From: Vibrio sp. ED004
GTDB taxonomy: Bacteria; Pseudomonadota; Gammaproteobacteria; Enterobacterales; Vibrionaceae
Assembly (NCBI RefSeq): GCF_023206395.1
Contig: NZ_CP066149.1
Span: forward strand, 2,480,001-2,544,000
Reading direction: 5' to 3'
Length of the DNA: 64,000 bases
A model generated the notes under the pieces. It worked only from the letters and a program-made list of their open reading frames with translations, was not told the origin of the DNA and did no database searches. Positions 29,518 to 39,252 of the stretch are shown here, piece after piece (positions within the stretch are counted from its first letter, which is position 1; the number at the start of each line of letters is the position of its first letter). The position numbers were made by a program, and so were the translations under genes.

Positions 29518-30156
29518 ATGGAAAGTTATAAGCAACCACTTCGAATTGGTATCGGTGGCCCGGTTGGGTCTGGTAAAACTGCACTCTTGGAAGTGTTGTG
29601 TAAGGCGATTCGCGACAAGCTAAACATTGCCGTAGTAACCAACGACATCTACACCCAAGAAGACGCCAAGATACTCACGCGAGCTGAAGCTCTGGAACCG
29701 GATCGCATCATTGGTGTAGAAACAGGCGGTTGCCCACATACTGCGATTCGTGAAGATGCGTCGATGAACCTTGCGGCAGTCGAAGAGCTAGCAAAACAAC
29801 ACAAGAACCTTGATGTGGTATTCGTTGAAAGTGGTGGTGATAACCTGAGTGCGACCTTCAGCCCAGAGCTTGCAGACCTGACCATCTATGTGATTGATGT
29901 AGCGGAAGGGGAGAAGATCCCACGCAAAGGTGGTCCGGGTATTACACGCTCTGATCTGTTGGTTATCAATAAAATCGATTTGGCACCGTATGTTGGCGCG
30001 TCACTTGAGGTGATGGAGCAAGACACACAGCGTATGCGTCCAACTAAGCCTTACGTGTTCACCAATCTCAAAGAGAGCCAAGGCTTAGACTTCATTATCA
30101 ACTTTATTTTGACGGAAGGGATGCTAACCATGAAGGAACCTTCTACTGCTGAGTAG
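29518..30156 (+). CDS. ureG: Urease accessory GTPase UreG
   Basis: SIMIBI GTPase that couples GTP hydrolysis to nickel insertion. It has a P-loop GPVGSGKT at 14-21, the metal-binding CPH motif in [12 protein letters not shown], and NKIDL for guanine specificity. The 212 residues are the normal length. It is the last gene of the urea operon and is followed by a terminator. Confidence 0.97.
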   Translation: MESYKQPLRIGIGGPVGSGKTALLEVLCKAIRDKLNIAVVTNDIYTQEDAKILTRAEALEPDRIIGVETGGCPHTAIREDASMNLAAVEELAKQHKNLDVVFVESGGDNLSATFSPELADLTIYVIDVAEGEKIPRKGGPGITRSDLLVINKIDLAPYVGASLEVMEQDTQRMRPTKPYVFTNLKESQGLDFIINFILTEGMLTMKEPSTAE

Positions 30157-30197
30157 GGTTGGAATAAGTTAGTTTTTTGAAAGCGTTAGATACTAAA

Positions 30198-30226
30198 AAG
30201 CCCTGTCGATTATTGATAGGGCTTTC
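30198..30226. terminator. Bidirectional terminator between ureG and xseA
   Basis: AAAGCCCTGTC pairs with GATAGGGCTTT (one wobble). The convergent genes ureG and xseA both end here; T-tracts are short on both strands. Confidence 0.7.
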
Positions 30227-30250
30227 TGGTTTGAAACGTGCGAGTCGAAC

Positions 30251-31597
30251 TTAAAGCTCGCTCTTAGCAACTCTTGTGGTCACTTGCGACTCAATCACAC
30301 CATCTTCAACTTGAGTGGTAATCACTTCGCCCACCTCGACATCGTTAATTGATGACACAGTTTTGCTCGATGCGGAATGAGTAATGCTGTAGCCGCGCTT
30401 TAGGGTTGCCAGTGGGCTCACTGTCTCTAATTTCTCGGCAGCCATCGCGAGCTGGTGACGAGTGGTTAGCAGGGTTTTATCCATCGCATCTAATAGCTTT
30501 TGCTCTGAACGTTGCAGATGCAGTTTCTGTTCGTTAAGGCGCTTCACTGGTAAGTTCAATTGAAGCTGGTGCTGCTTGCGTTCGACACGCTGTGCATGCT
30601 GCTTTAGGTATTGAGTCATACCACGACGCAAACGCATATCTAGGTCATCAAGCTGCTGACTCTGTTTTTGCAGTTGGTAGCTCGGGTGTTGTTTCTCTAA
30701 GCGGTATTTCAACGTTTGAGTTGATTGCGCTTGTTTGATTAACACATGACGAATTGCACTGACCAAGCGAGCACGTTTAGAGGCAAAAGCTTGCTCTTTA
30801 TGACTGTTGTCACGGCTAACCAATTCAGCGGCTGCTGATGGCGTTGGAGCGCGCATATCTGCGACGAAATCGGCGATAGTGACGTCAACCTCGTGGCCAA
30901 CTGCACTGATAATCGGGATTTGGCTTGCTGCGATTGTGCGAGCTACGATCTCGTTATTGAAGCACCATAGGTCTTCTAACGAACCGCCGCCACGACCCAC
31001 GATCAACACATCACACTCATTGCGCTCATTGGCACGGCCAATCGCTTGAGCAATCTGAATAGCCGCTTCCTCCCCTTGAACCATGGTCGGGTAAACCACC
31101 ACAGGCAGTGAAGGATCGCGTCTTTTCAGGACATCAAGAATATCAAACAGCGCCGCACCGGTTTTAGATGTGATAACGCCAACGCGTTTTGGGTGCTCAG
31201 GAAGCGGTTGCTTACTCGATTGAGCAAACAGCCCTTCTGCGGCGAGGTTCATCTTCAGCTTTTCGAACTCTTGCTGAAGCTTACCGTCACCTTCTGGCTG
31301 CATGCTTTCGATGATCAGTTGGTAGTCACCGCGTGGCTCATAAAGAGATAGGCGAGCTTTGACTAAAACTTGATTGCCGTTTTGAGGCTTAAAGGTGACT
31401 CGTCGGTTATTGCCACGAAACATGGCGCACTTGACTTGAGCGCGAGAGTCTTTAAGCGTGAGGTACCAGTGACCAGAGACAGGTGAAGAGAAGTTTGAGA
31501 TTTCACCAACGAGCCAGACTATTCCCATTTCGTTTTCTAATAGGAGACGAACCTCTGAGTTGAGGCGAGAAACAGTAAAGATGTTTGGATTGGTCAT
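30251..31597 (-). CDS. xseA: Exodeoxyribonuclease VII large subunit
   Basis: Catalytic subunit of ExoVII, a single-strand DNA exonuclease acting from both ends. The 448 residues have an N-terminal OB-fold (VWLVGEISNFSSPVSGHWYLTLKD), a catalytic domain with VGRGGGSLEDLWCFN and ISAVGHEVDVTIADFVADMRAPTPSAAAE, and a long coiled-coil region at about 265-400 rich in Gln, Leu and Lys. It is divergent from guaB, a common Vibrio arrangement. Confidence 0.96.
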   Translation of the reverse strand: MTNPNIFTVSRLNSEVRLLLENEMGIVWLVGEISNFSSPVSGHWYLTLKDSRAQVKCAMFRGNNRRVTFKPQNGNQVLVKARLSLYEPRGDYQLIIESMQPEGDGKLQQEFEKLKMNLAAEGLFAQSSKQPLPEHPKRVGVITSKTGAALFDILDVLKRRDPSLPVVVYPTMVQGEEAAIQIAQAIGRANERNECDVLIVGRGGGSLEDLWCFNNEIVARTIAASQIPIISAVGHEVDVTIADFVADMRAPTPSAAAELVSRDNSHKEQAFASKRARLVSAIRHVLIKQAQSTQTLKYRLEKQHPSYQLQKQSQQLDDLDMRLRRGMTQYLKQHAQRVERKQHQLQLNLPVKRLNEQKLHLQRSEQKLLDAMDKTLLTTRHQLAMAAEKLETVSPLATLKRGYSITHSASSKTVSSINDVEVGEVITTQVEDGVIESQVTTRVAKSEL

Positions 31598-31743
31598 AGA
31601 AGCACTATCTTTCCTTCAAGGAAGGTCTTTCTTGGAATCTCACAGGGCGTGAGTATGGAAGATAGCGGCAATATAATACATATCAAGGGGGTAAATGCAA
31701 ATTAAAAATACAAAAATGTGTAGCCAAGCGATTTCGCCGTGCG

Positions 31744-31749
31744 TATAAT
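31744..31749 (+). promoter_or_regulatory. Probable -10 element of the guaB promoter
   Basis: TATAAT lies 93 bases upstream of the guaB ATG in the divergent xseA-guaB region. The corresponding -35 position has no good match. I do not see a convincing PurR operator here. Confidence 0.4.
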
Positions 31750-31841
31750 CCGTCTGCAATATCAAATCCAAATCACTTTATTATGCGAAACGATAAAGTT
31801 GGGTTTACTCCTTTTAACACCTTTGTTGTGAGATATTGCAA

Positions 31842-33305
31842 ATGCTACGAATCGCAAAAGAAGCTTTAACTTTTGATGACGTTTTACTCGTCCCAGCACA
31901 CTCAACCGTTCTTCCGAACACAGCTGATCTTCGCACTCAGTTAACGAAAAACATTTCTTTAAACATCCCAATGATCTCTGCATCGATGGATACTGTTACG
32001 GAAGCACGCCTAGCAATTGCCCTTGCGCAAGAAGGTGGTATTGGCTTTATTCACAAGAATATGTCAATCGAGCAGCAAGCTGAAATGGTTCGCCAGGTTA
32101 AAATTTACGAAGCTGGTGTGGTTTCTCACCCAGTAACTGTAAGCCCTGACGCGACAATCGCTGATGTTGTAGCCCTTACTCAAAAACACGGCTTTGCCGG
32201 TTTCCCTGTTGTTACTGAAACAAACGAATTGGTTGGTATCATTACTGGCCGTGACGTTCGCTTTGTTACTGACCTTTCTAAGAAAGTTGATGTAGTAATG
32301 ACGCCTAAAGCTCGCCTTGCTTCTGTTAAAGAAGGTGCAACTCGTGAAGAAGTTCAAGAGAAAATGCACGAAGCGCGTGTTGAAAAAGTTCTTGTTGTAA
32401 ATGATGACTTCCAACTGACTGGAATGATCACTGCAAAAGATTTCCACAAAGCAGAACGCAAACCAAACGCTTGTAAAGATGAGCGCGGCAGCCTACGTGT
32501 AGGTGCAGCTGTTGGTGCTGGTGCTGGTAACGAAGAGCGCGTTGCTGCTCTTGTTGAAGCTGGCGTAGACGTTCTACTTATCGACTCTTCACACGGTCAC
32601 TCTGAAGGCGTACTTAACCGTATCCGCGAAACTCGCGCTGCATACCCTGATCTACAAATCATCGGTGGTAACGTAGCAACGGGTGCTGGCGCTCGTGCTC
32701 TTATCGAAGCAGGTGTTAGTGCAGTTAAAGTGGGTATCGGCCCTGGTTCAATCTGTACGACTCGTATCGTTACTGGTGTTGGTGTTCCTCAAGTAACAGC
32801 AATCGCAGACGCAGCTGAAGTTGCAAACGAATACGGTATTCCAGTAATCGCAGATGGCGGCATCCGTTTCTCTGGCGATATCTGTAAAGCTATCGTTGCT
32901 GGCGCGTCTTGTGTGATGGTTGGTTCAATGTTCGCTGGTACTGAAGAAGCACCGGGTGAAGTTATTCTTTACAACGGTCGTTCTTACAAGTCTTACCGTG
33001 GTATGGGTTCTCTTGGCGCTATGTCTCAAGGTTCTTCTGACCGTTACTTCCAATCTGACAACGCTGCAGACAAGCTTGTTCCAGAAGGTATTGAAGGTCG
33101 TATCGCATATAAAGGTCGTCTAAAAGAGATCGTTCACCAACAGATGGGCGGTCTACGCTCAAGCATGGGCCTAACGGGTTCTGCAACTGTTGAAGACATG
33201 CGTACTAAAGCTGAGTTTGTTCGTATCTCTGGTGCGGGCATGAAAGAATCTCACGTACACGATGTTCAAATCACGAAAGAAGCACCTAACTACCGTTTAG
33301 GTTAA
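31842..33305 (+). CDS. guaB: Inosine-5'-monophosphate dehydrogenase
   Basis: Oxidises IMP to XMP, the committed step of GMP synthesis. The 487 residues comprise a TIM barrel with the catalytic cysteine in [13 protein letters not shown], two CBS domains at about 93-205, and the flap region near [10 protein letters not shown]. The ATG at 31842 gives [16 protein letters not shown], as in E. coli; an in-frame TTG 6 bases upstream is rejected. guaA follows after a gap that contains a palindromic repeat. Confidence 0.97.
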   Translation: MLRIAKEALTFDDVLLVPAHSTVLPNTADLRTQLTKNISLNIPMISASMDTVTEARLAIALAQEGGIGFIHKNMSIEQQAEMVRQVKIYEAGVVSHPVTVSPDATIADVVALTQKHGFAGFPVVTETNELVGIITGRDVRFVTDLSKKVDVVMTPKARLASVKEGATREEVQEKMHEARVEKVLVVNDDFQLTGMITAKDFHKAERKPNACKDERGSLRVGAAVGAGAGNEERVAALVEAGVDVLLIDSSHGHSEGVLNRIRETRAAYPDLQIIGGNVATGAGARALIEAGVSAVKVGIGPGSICTTRIVTGVGVPQVTAIADAAEVANEYGIPVIADGGIRFSGDICKAIVAGASCVMVGSMFAGTEEAPGEVILYNGRSYKSYRGMGSLGAMSQGSSDRYFQSDNAADKLVPEGIEGRIAYKGRLKEIVHQQMGGLRSSMGLTGSATVEDMRTKAEFVRISGAGMKESHVHDVQITKEAPNYRLG

Positions 33306-33356
33306 TAATACGTCCAAACGTTTGAATAATGTGCTGATTTAGTCGGCACATTACTA

Positions 33357-33516
33357 TACCAATCGTAGTAAATAACTGGTCATCCTAGCTTGTTAAAAAA
33401 CTCGATAACTTCGTTAGAATTTTTGATTGTAGAATAACTACTTATCAGAAAATTCTGCCTTGTTCTCAAGCTTTTTTCCTACGCTATTCCTGAACACTTA
33501 CTTACTGTGATTGGTA
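33357..33516. repeat. 160-bp palindromic, MITE-like element between guaB and guaA
   Basis: The ends TACCAATCGTAGTAAATAA and, inverted, TACCAATCACAGTAAGTAAG match at most positions over about 26 bp. The interior is also self-complementary around two AGAATTTT/AAAATTCT-type arms, so the whole unit can fold as one long hairpin. There is no coding capacity. This has the shape of a non-autonomous mobile element. Confidence 0.75.
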
Positions 33517-33580
33517 TTCTATCTACCGTCTGTTTTGATGAACGTATGATTTTTGCAAAACATCGACTTACAGATAACCA

Positions 33581-33596
33581 ACGAAAACGTTTGCTT
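33581..33596 (+). promoter_or_regulatory. PurR-like operator upstream of guaA
   Basis: ACGAAAACGTTTGCTT matches 14 of 16 positions of the PurR consensus ACGCAAACGTTTGCGT. It lies 75 bases upstream of the guaA ATG, suggesting that guaA has a purine-repressed promoter separate from guaB. Confidence 0.6.
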
Positions 33597-33670
33597 TATT
33601 TCTTGAAGAGTTAATCAGAGGTGAGTAAACTCGCCTCCGTTTTATCACATAGCCAATAAGACTGCTTACA

Positions 33671-35224
33671 ATGACTAAAAATATTCATGACCAACGTATT
33701 CTCATTCTGGACTTCGGTTCTCAATACACACAGCTAGTAGCTCGTCGTATTCGTGAGATCGGTGTTTACTGTGAACTTTGGAGCTGGGACGTAGAAGAAG
33801 CGGATATTCGTGAATTCAATCCAGACGGTATCATCCTATCTGGTGGCCCTGAAAGTGTAACGGAAGAGAACTCTCCACGTGCACCTCAGTACGTATTTGA
33901 TTCAGGTGTTCCTGTATTCGGTATCTGCTACGGCATGCAAACTATGGCTGAACAACTTGGCGGTAAAGTAGCAACGTCTACTGAGCGTGAGTTCGGCTAC
34001 GCTGCTGTACAAGTTACTGGTGAGTCTGCACTTTTCGCTGACCTTGAGTCTACTCAAGATGTTTGGATGAGCCACGGCGACAAAGTAGTTGAGATTCCAG
34101 CTGATTTCACAAAGATCGCTGAAACAGACACTTGCCCATACGCTGCAATGGCAAACGAAGAGAAGAAGTACTTCGGTGTTCAATTCCACCCAGAAGTAAC
34201 GCACACTAAAAACGGCCTGAAAATGCTTGAGAACTTCGTTCTTAACGTATGTGGTTGTGAAGGTCTGTGGACTTCAGCTTCAATCATTGAAGATGCAGTT
34301 GCACGTATTAAAGAACAAGTAGGTGACGACGAAGTTATCCTTGGCCTTTCTGGTGGTGTTGATTCATCTGTAGTAGCGATGCTTGCTCACCGCGCTATCG
34401 GCGACAAACTAACATGTGTATTTGTTGATAACGGCCTTCTTCGTCTAAACGAAGCTGAGCAGGTTATGGATATGTTTGGTGACCAGTTCGGCCTAAACAT
34501 CATCAAAGTAGATGCAGAAGATCGTTTCCTTAAAGCTCTGGAAGGCGAAGCTGAACCAGAAGCTAAGCGTAAGATCATCGGTCACGTATTCGTAGATATC
34601 TTCGATGAAGAGTCTAAGAAACTGTCTAATGCTAAATGGCTTGCTCAGGGTACTATCTACCCAGACGTAATCGAGTCTGCAGCATCTAAGACAGGTAAAG
34701 CACACGTAATTAAATCTCACCACAACGTTGGTGGCCTTCCTGATGATATGGAAATGGGTCTTGTTGAGCCTCTACGTGAGCTGTTTAAAGATGAAGTACG
34801 TAAGATCGGTCTAGAGCTTGGTCTTCCATACAACATGCTTTACCGCCACCCATTCCCGGGTCCAGGTCTAGGTGTTCGTGTTCTTGGCGAAATCAAGAAA
34901 GAGTACTGTGATCTACTGCGTCGCGCAGATGCTATCTTCATTGAAGAGCTTCACGCTGCTGACCTTTACCACAAAGTATCTCAAGCATTCACGGTTTTCC
35001 TACCAGTACGTTCAGTTGGCGTAATGGGCGATGGCCGTAAGTACGATTGGGTTGTATCTCTACGTGCTGTAGAAACTATCGACTTCATGACCGCTCACTG
35101 GGCACACCTACCATACGACTTCCTAGGTAAGGTATCTAACCGTATTATCAACGAAGTTAACGGCATTTCACGTGTTGTTTACGATATTTCTGGTAAGCCA
35201 CCAGCAACTATCGAGTGGGAATAA
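33671..35224 (+). CDS. guaA: GMP synthase (glutamine-hydrolysing)
   Basis: Aminates XMP to GMP. The 517 residues have an N-terminal class I amidotransferase with the catalytic Cys in [13 protein letters not shown] and His/Glu in [12 protein letters not shown]. An ATP-pyrophosphatase domain ([15 protein letters not shown]) and a C-terminal dimerisation domain ending KPPATIEWE follow. It lies downstream of guaB but is separated by 365 bases. Confidence 0.98.
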   Translation: MTKNIHDQRILILDFGSQYTQLVARRIREIGVYCELWSWDVEEADIREFNPDGIILSGGPESVTEENSPRAPQYVFDSGVPVFGICYGMQTMAEQLGGKVATSTEREFGYAAVQVTGESALFADLESTQDVWMSHGDKVVEIPADFTKIAETDTCPYAAMANEEKKYFGVQFHPEVTHTKNGLKMLENFVLNVCGCEGLWTSASIIEDAVARIKEQVGDDEVILGLSGGVDSSVVAMLAHRAIGDKLTCVFVDNGLLRLNEAEQVMDMFGDQFGLNIIKVDAEDRFLKALEGEAEPEAKRKIIGHVFVDIFDEESKKLSNAKWLAQGTIYPDVIESAASKTGKAHVIKSHHNVGGLPDDMEMGLVEPLRELFKDEVRKIGLELGLPYNMLYRHPFPGPGLGVRVLGEIKKEYCDLLRRADAIFIEELHAADLYHKVSQAFTVFLPVRSVGVMGDGRKYDWVVSLRAVETIDFMTAHWAHLPYDFLGKVSNRIINEVNGISRVVYDISGKPPATIEWE

Positions 35225-35524
35225 TCTTTTAGAGATTTAACCAGCTTTGATTAAGATCTTAAGCCTCGAACTCAGTTCGGGGCTTTTTCTTTTAGCTTCA
35301 TTACATTGAACCATTGGATTAAAGGCCTGTGAGCAACACCTAGAAACCAAATCGGTTGGAAACTAGATATCAGCTCAAGAAAGTATGAGACGTGTTGTTA
35401 CGTTTAACTATACATAAAACTATCACTCGCACTTTTTATAAATTCATACCGCAACAGCTAGGCTATTTCCCACGTGCCACATACTCTTTGATGGACTTAT
35501 TAAGGACAGATAAGAGAATCCATC
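35225..35524 (+). other. Gap guaA-chitinase: terminator at 35261-35289, rest unrecognised
   Basis: AAGCCTCGAAC pairs with GTTCGGGGCTT around TCA, followed by a T-run: the guaA terminator. The remaining 230 bases probably hold the chitinase promoter. A ribosome-binding sequence TAAGGACAG lies about 23 bases before the ATG, so the leader is not typical. Confidence 0.7.
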
Positions 35525-37252
35525 ATGTTAAAAATCAAATATTTGGCGACAGTACTGGGCTGCACTTTGGCAGCACAAAGTCATGCGTCTTTGAACATTC
35601 AACCTGATCCGCAAAACCCGAATGGTTACCTTGTTGAAAAGTCGGCATTACAAGCCGCTGAACAAGCAAAAACCTCGGATCCTATTTACGCGATCTGGTC
35701 ACAGGCTCTACAAACTCGTTCGAACACCATCGTTGAAGCGATTGAACCCGGTTCACCTTCCAACCCTGAAAACGTAAAACGGGTTGAGCGTGTATTCCCT
35801 CAATCTGAATGGGATTTCCTTACTCAGATGGCGGCACCAGAATACACTTACACTCGTTTCTTACTTGCGATTGGTAAATTCCCTGCGTTCTGTGGAGAGT
35901 ACACTGATGGCCGTGATTCTGATGCCATCTGTAAGAAATCCATAATCACCGCTTTTGCTCATTTCTCTCAAGAAACAGGCGGTCACATCGCGATAGATAA
36001 CACCTCTGATAACCCATTAGCTCTCGAAGAGTGGCAGCAAGCGCTGGTGCATGTTCGTGAAATGGGGTGGTCAGAAGGGCAAGAAGGCTACACCACTGGT
36101 TGTGGTCAGAACGATTGGCAAAATGCACGCTGGCCATGTGCCGCGGGGCATGGCTACTTCGGTCGTGGTGCTAAACAGCTTTCTTACCACTTTAACTACG
36201 GTGCCTTCTCTGAGGTGATGTTCGATGGTGACGCGACGGTACTATTGAATAATCCGGGCTTAGTGGCTGATTCATGGTTGAACTTAGCTTCAGCTATCTG
36301 GTTCTTCTTAACACCGCAAGCGCCTAAACCTGCCATGCTGCATGTTATCGACCGTACATGGACGCCTTCTCAACGTGAACTGGAGGCGGGTATTGGCTAT
36401 GGCTTTGGTACCACAATCAACGTGATCAACGGTGGTATTGAGTGTGGTGAACAGAATAAAGACAAAGGCCAACCAGTTAACCGCATTCGTTACTGGGAAG
36501 GGCTAGCGGCGCACTATGAAATTCCTGTAGAGGCAGATGAAGCGAATACCTGTTGGCAGCAAACACCTTACGGAAGCTTGAACCTCAATGGCACAACTGA
36601 CGTGCTGTACACCAACTGGGATGGTAACTGGAAATACTACGCAGATCGCCCTGAAGGCTATTCATTTGAATGTGAGCTTGTTGGGTTCCAAACGGCTTAT
36701 TCCGCGCTAGTGTCGGGCGATTACGAGAAGTGTGTGACCAACTTCTATGGCTCTCATGCGAGTTGGCCTGAAGTAAAGGTAGTCGATAAGCTTGATCCGG
36801 TAGACCCAGGAACCGATCCTGGTGGCAACGGTTGGAACGCGATTAAGGTTTACAACGCTGGTGATCAAGTGACCCACAACGGTGCAACCTACGAAGCGAA
36901 ATGGTGGACACAAGGGGATGACCCTGCCAATGGCGGCCCTTGGAAATTAGTGGCGGGTGAGCCAACACCACCCGTAATGACTGATCCTGCTCCGGTAGAC
37001 CCTACACCAGTTGAACCACCTGTTACCGAGCCGCCAGTAACTGAGCCACCTGTTACCGAGCCGCCAGTAACTGAGCCACCTGTTGTTGTTGACCCATCGG
37101 TGTTTATCACATGGGAAGCGGGCGTTAGCCAAGTAAGTAACGGTGACAAAGTGACACATAACGGCAAGTGCTTCGTGGCTAAAAATGGTCCAGGTGTTTG
37201 GGAGAGTCCTGTTCAGTCGAATTGGTTCTGGGATGAAATCAGTTGTAAATAA
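35525..37252 (+). CDS. Secreted GH19 chitinase with C-terminal chitin-binding modules
   Basis: Extracellular endo-chitinase, fitting a marine vibrio. The 575 residues are a Sec signal (about 1-22, ending QSHA), a GH19 domain at about 90-340 with catalytic E150 in FAHFSQETGGH and the conserved GYFGRGAKQLSYHFNYG, a CBM5/12-type module at about 437-477 (YNAGDQVTHNGATYEAKWW), a Pro-Thr-Glu linker at about 480-520 built from tandem repeats, and a second CBM-like domain at about 527-575. Monocistronic with its own terminator. Confidence 0.92.
   Translation: MLKIKYLATVLGCTLAAQSHASLNIQPDPQNPNGYLVEKSALQAAEQAKTSDPIYAIWSQALQTRSNTIVEAIEPGSPSNPENVKRVERVFPQSEWDFLTQMAAPEYTYTRFLLAIGKFPAFCGEYTDGRDSDAICKKSIITAFAHFSQETGGHIAIDNTSDNPLALEEWQQALVHVREMGWSEGQEGYTTGCGQNDWQNARWPCAAGHGYFGRGAKQLSYHFNYGAFSEVMFDGDATVLLNNPGLVADSWLNLASAIWFFLTPQAPKPAMLHVIDRTWTPSQRELEAGIGYGFGTTINVINGGIECGEQNKDKGQPVNRIRYWEGLAAHYEIPVEADEANTCWQQTPYGSLNLNGTTDVLYTNWDGNWKYYADRPEGYSFECELVGFQTAYSALVSGDYEKCVTNFYGSHASWPEVKVVDKLDPVDPGTDPGGNGWNAIKVYNAGDQVTHNGATYEAKWWTQGDDPANGGPWKLVAGEPTPPVMTDPAPVDPTPVEPPVTEPPVTEPPVTEPPVTEPPVVVDPSVFITWEAGVSQVSNGDKVTHNGKCFVAKNGPGVWESPVQSNWFWDEISCK
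37018..37080 (+). repeat. 30-bp tandem repeat encoding the chitinase linker
   Basis: A 30-bp unit (CCACCTGTTACCGAGCCGCC followed by AGTAACTGAG) occurs twice in a row plus a partial third, encoding repeated PPVTEPPVTE. Copy number is likely to vary between strains by slippage without breaking the frame. Confidence 0.85.
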
Positions 37253-37287
37253 TTAATTATATAATTCAGTGTTTTAACTGATAAATC

Positions 37288-37316
37288 AAAGCCGAAAGTG
37301 ATTGCTTTCGGCTTTT
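37288..37316 (+). terminator. Terminator after the chitinase gene
   Basis: AAAGCCGAAAG pairs with CTTTCGGCTTT around TGATTG, followed by a short T-run. Confidence 0.8.
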
Positions 37317-37474
37317 GCGTTTCTGCTCTGCGCTCCTCGATGATCTAACGCGAAACTTCTTAGCTGAATGCTAATTTTTCATTTAGAGAATAAAGTCCTG
37401 TACAAATGTTTATTGTGAATTTATATTCACTTTTAAATTATACTTATTCTTTATTTTAGGGTTAAGGGTTACCT

Positions 37475-39025
37475 ATGGAACAGACAGATATCACGTCACT
37501 CATCCCCATTGTGATTACTTTGGTGTTGTCGTTGGCGACAAGGAATGTTGTGATTGGCCTTTTTGCTGGCTTACTCAGTGGTGTGGCTATGCTCACCGGA
37601 ATGTTTAGTGAACTAAACCCTCTTGATACCTTTGGAACCATGGTCAAAGGCTACTTAGTCCCTCAACTTACCGACAGCTATAACGCTGGCGTGATTATGC
37701 TGTTGGTGTTCATCGGAGGCTTTGTTGCCTTGATGGAGAAATCGGGCGGTGGCGTTGCGTTTGCCAAGCGTGTTACCCAGTGGGTAAGTAATAAATGCCA
37801 AGCTCAAATCTCTGCATGGTTTGGTGGAATCGTTATATTTTTCTCAGACTTAGGCACTCCTTTAATCGTTGGCCCTGTTTTTCGTCCTCTTTTCGATAAA
37901 CTGAAACTTTCGAGACAGAAGCTAGCATTCATTATTGATTCAACCTCATCGCCAGTTGCGATCCTGATTCCTTTCATTGGATGGGGCGTTTACATCATGA
38001 GCCTAATTCAAAAAGAGTTCACGGCCTTGAATGTCAATATGTCTGACTGGGATGCCTTCATCGGTGCGATTCCTTTTCAGTTCTACGCATTCCTAGCGAT
38101 TTTCATCGTTCCTTTGGTTTCATTTAAAGGCTTAGATTTCGGCCCGATGGCAAAAGCCGAGCGTGATTGCCAGGCGGGAATCAACTCTGGCGTGAATAGC
38201 GAATCACTCAATCCGTTCTCGCATAAAAATGCAAAGGCCTCTTTTGTTTGGGCTCCGTTGTTAGTGATGTTGGTGGTACTGTGTGCCATGTTAGTCCCAC
38301 AAGGCTTCCCATTCCAAAAGGTTGCAGGCTCTTCATTCAGAGCGGCTTTATCTTCGGCTTACTTCTTTGCTGCGATTACCTTGATCTCGTTGATGGCTTA
38401 CTACGGTGTGAGAAAACTGTCGGATGGTGTTTCTGTATACCTAAAAGGCATGGGTAACATGATGCCAGTAGCGATTATCTTGGTACTGGCGTGGGCATTA
38501 AGCACGATTGGTAAAGAGTTAGGTGCGGCCGCTTATATTGCAGAGCAAGCGCAGAGCGGTTTCCCTTACTGGTTAGTGCCTGCCGTAGCCTTTTTACTGT
38601 CGGCTATCATCTCATTCGCAACGGGCTCTTCATGGGGAACCTTCGCTATCATGATGCCATTGGTTATCCCAACCGCGATCGCGATTGATGCGCCGCTTCT
38701 GGTAGCGATTGGCGCTGTACTTTCTGGTGGCTTGTTTGGTGATCACTGCTCACCGATCTCTGAAACCACTATTCTCTCTTCGACAGGTGCCGGGTGTGAC
38801 CAGTTTGAGCACTTTAAGACACAGCTGCCTTACGCATTGATGAACGGCTCTATAGCTTTAGTGAGTTTTGTAGTGGCTGGTTTTACTGGCAGCTCGTTGG
38901 TTGTGTTAGGTGCGCTTGTTGCTCAGTTGGTTGTGGTAACACTGCTAGCCAAGCGTGATGAGAGTAAAAACGCTACTTCAGAAGTTCAGTCTCAAGTGTC
39001 TGACTCTAAAGCTCAACAAGCGTAA
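37475..39025 (+). CDS. NhaC-family Na+/H+ antiporter-like transporter
   Basis: Integral membrane protein of 516 residues with about 11-12 hydrophobic segments. Characteristic NhaC-superfamily stretches include GGFVALMEKSGGGVAFAKR, FFSDLGTPLIVGPVFRPL, DSTSSPVAILIPFIGWGVYI and GGLFGDHCSPISETTILSSTGAG. It probably exchanges sodium (or an amino or organic acid coupled to it) across the inner membrane; the exact substrate cannot be read. The C-terminal 20 residues are hydrophilic. It stands alone, followed by repeats and an IS remnant. Confidence 0.8.
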   Translation: MEQTDITSLIPIVITLVLSLATRNVVIGLFAGLLSGVAMLTGMFSELNPLDTFGTMVKGYLVPQLTDSYNAGVIMLLVFIGGFVALMEKSGGGVAFAKRVTQWVSNKCQAQISAWFGGIVIFFSDLGTPLIVGPVFRPLFDKLKLSRQKLAFIIDSTSSPVAILIPFIGWGVYIMSLIQKEFTALNVNMSDWDAFIGAIPFQFYAFLAIFIVPLVSFKGLDFGPMAKAERDCQAGINSGVNSESLNPFSHKNAKASFVWAPLLVMLVVLCAMLVPQGFPFQKVAGSSFRAALSSAYFFAAITLISLMAYYGVRKLSDGVSVYLKGMGNMMPVAIILVLAWALSTIGKELGAAAYIAEQAQSGFPYWLVPAVAFLLSAIISFATGSSWGTFAIMMPLVIPTAIAIDAPLLVAIGAVLSGGLFGDHCSPISETTILSSTGAGCDQFEHFKTQLPYALMNGSIALVSFVVAGFTGSSLVVLGALVAQLVVVTLLAKRDESKNATSEVQSQVSDSKAQQA

Positions 39026-39063
39026 TTTAAGATGACAAATGAGGGATGAGGAGCGAGAGACTA

Positions 39064-39104
<41 letters not shown>

Positions 39105-39227
39105 AGTAATCGAGTAACGAAAAGATCGCCCTATTATTACTCGTGTTTGCTATTTATTTTCTCGCTTACTCAACCTGAACGCGCTGTTCGCATCCCGCAT
39201 CTCGTTACCCGCATCTACATACACCAC

Positions 39228-39252
39228 CGTCATTCCCTACAGTGAGGAACGT
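39228..39252. repeat. Left part of a palindromic repeat interrupted by the IS
   Basis: CGTCATTCCCTACAGTGAGG followed by AACGT is the left end of the same repeat family as at 6.3 kb. Joined to 40603-40692 it restores TTCCCTA...TAGGGAA, the first stem-loop. Confidence 0.7.

Noticed and set aside
33310..33325. PurR-like palindrome just after the guaB stop
   Set aside because: Only about 11 of 16 positions fit, it is at the 3' end of guaB and far from a start; the site at 33581 is much better.
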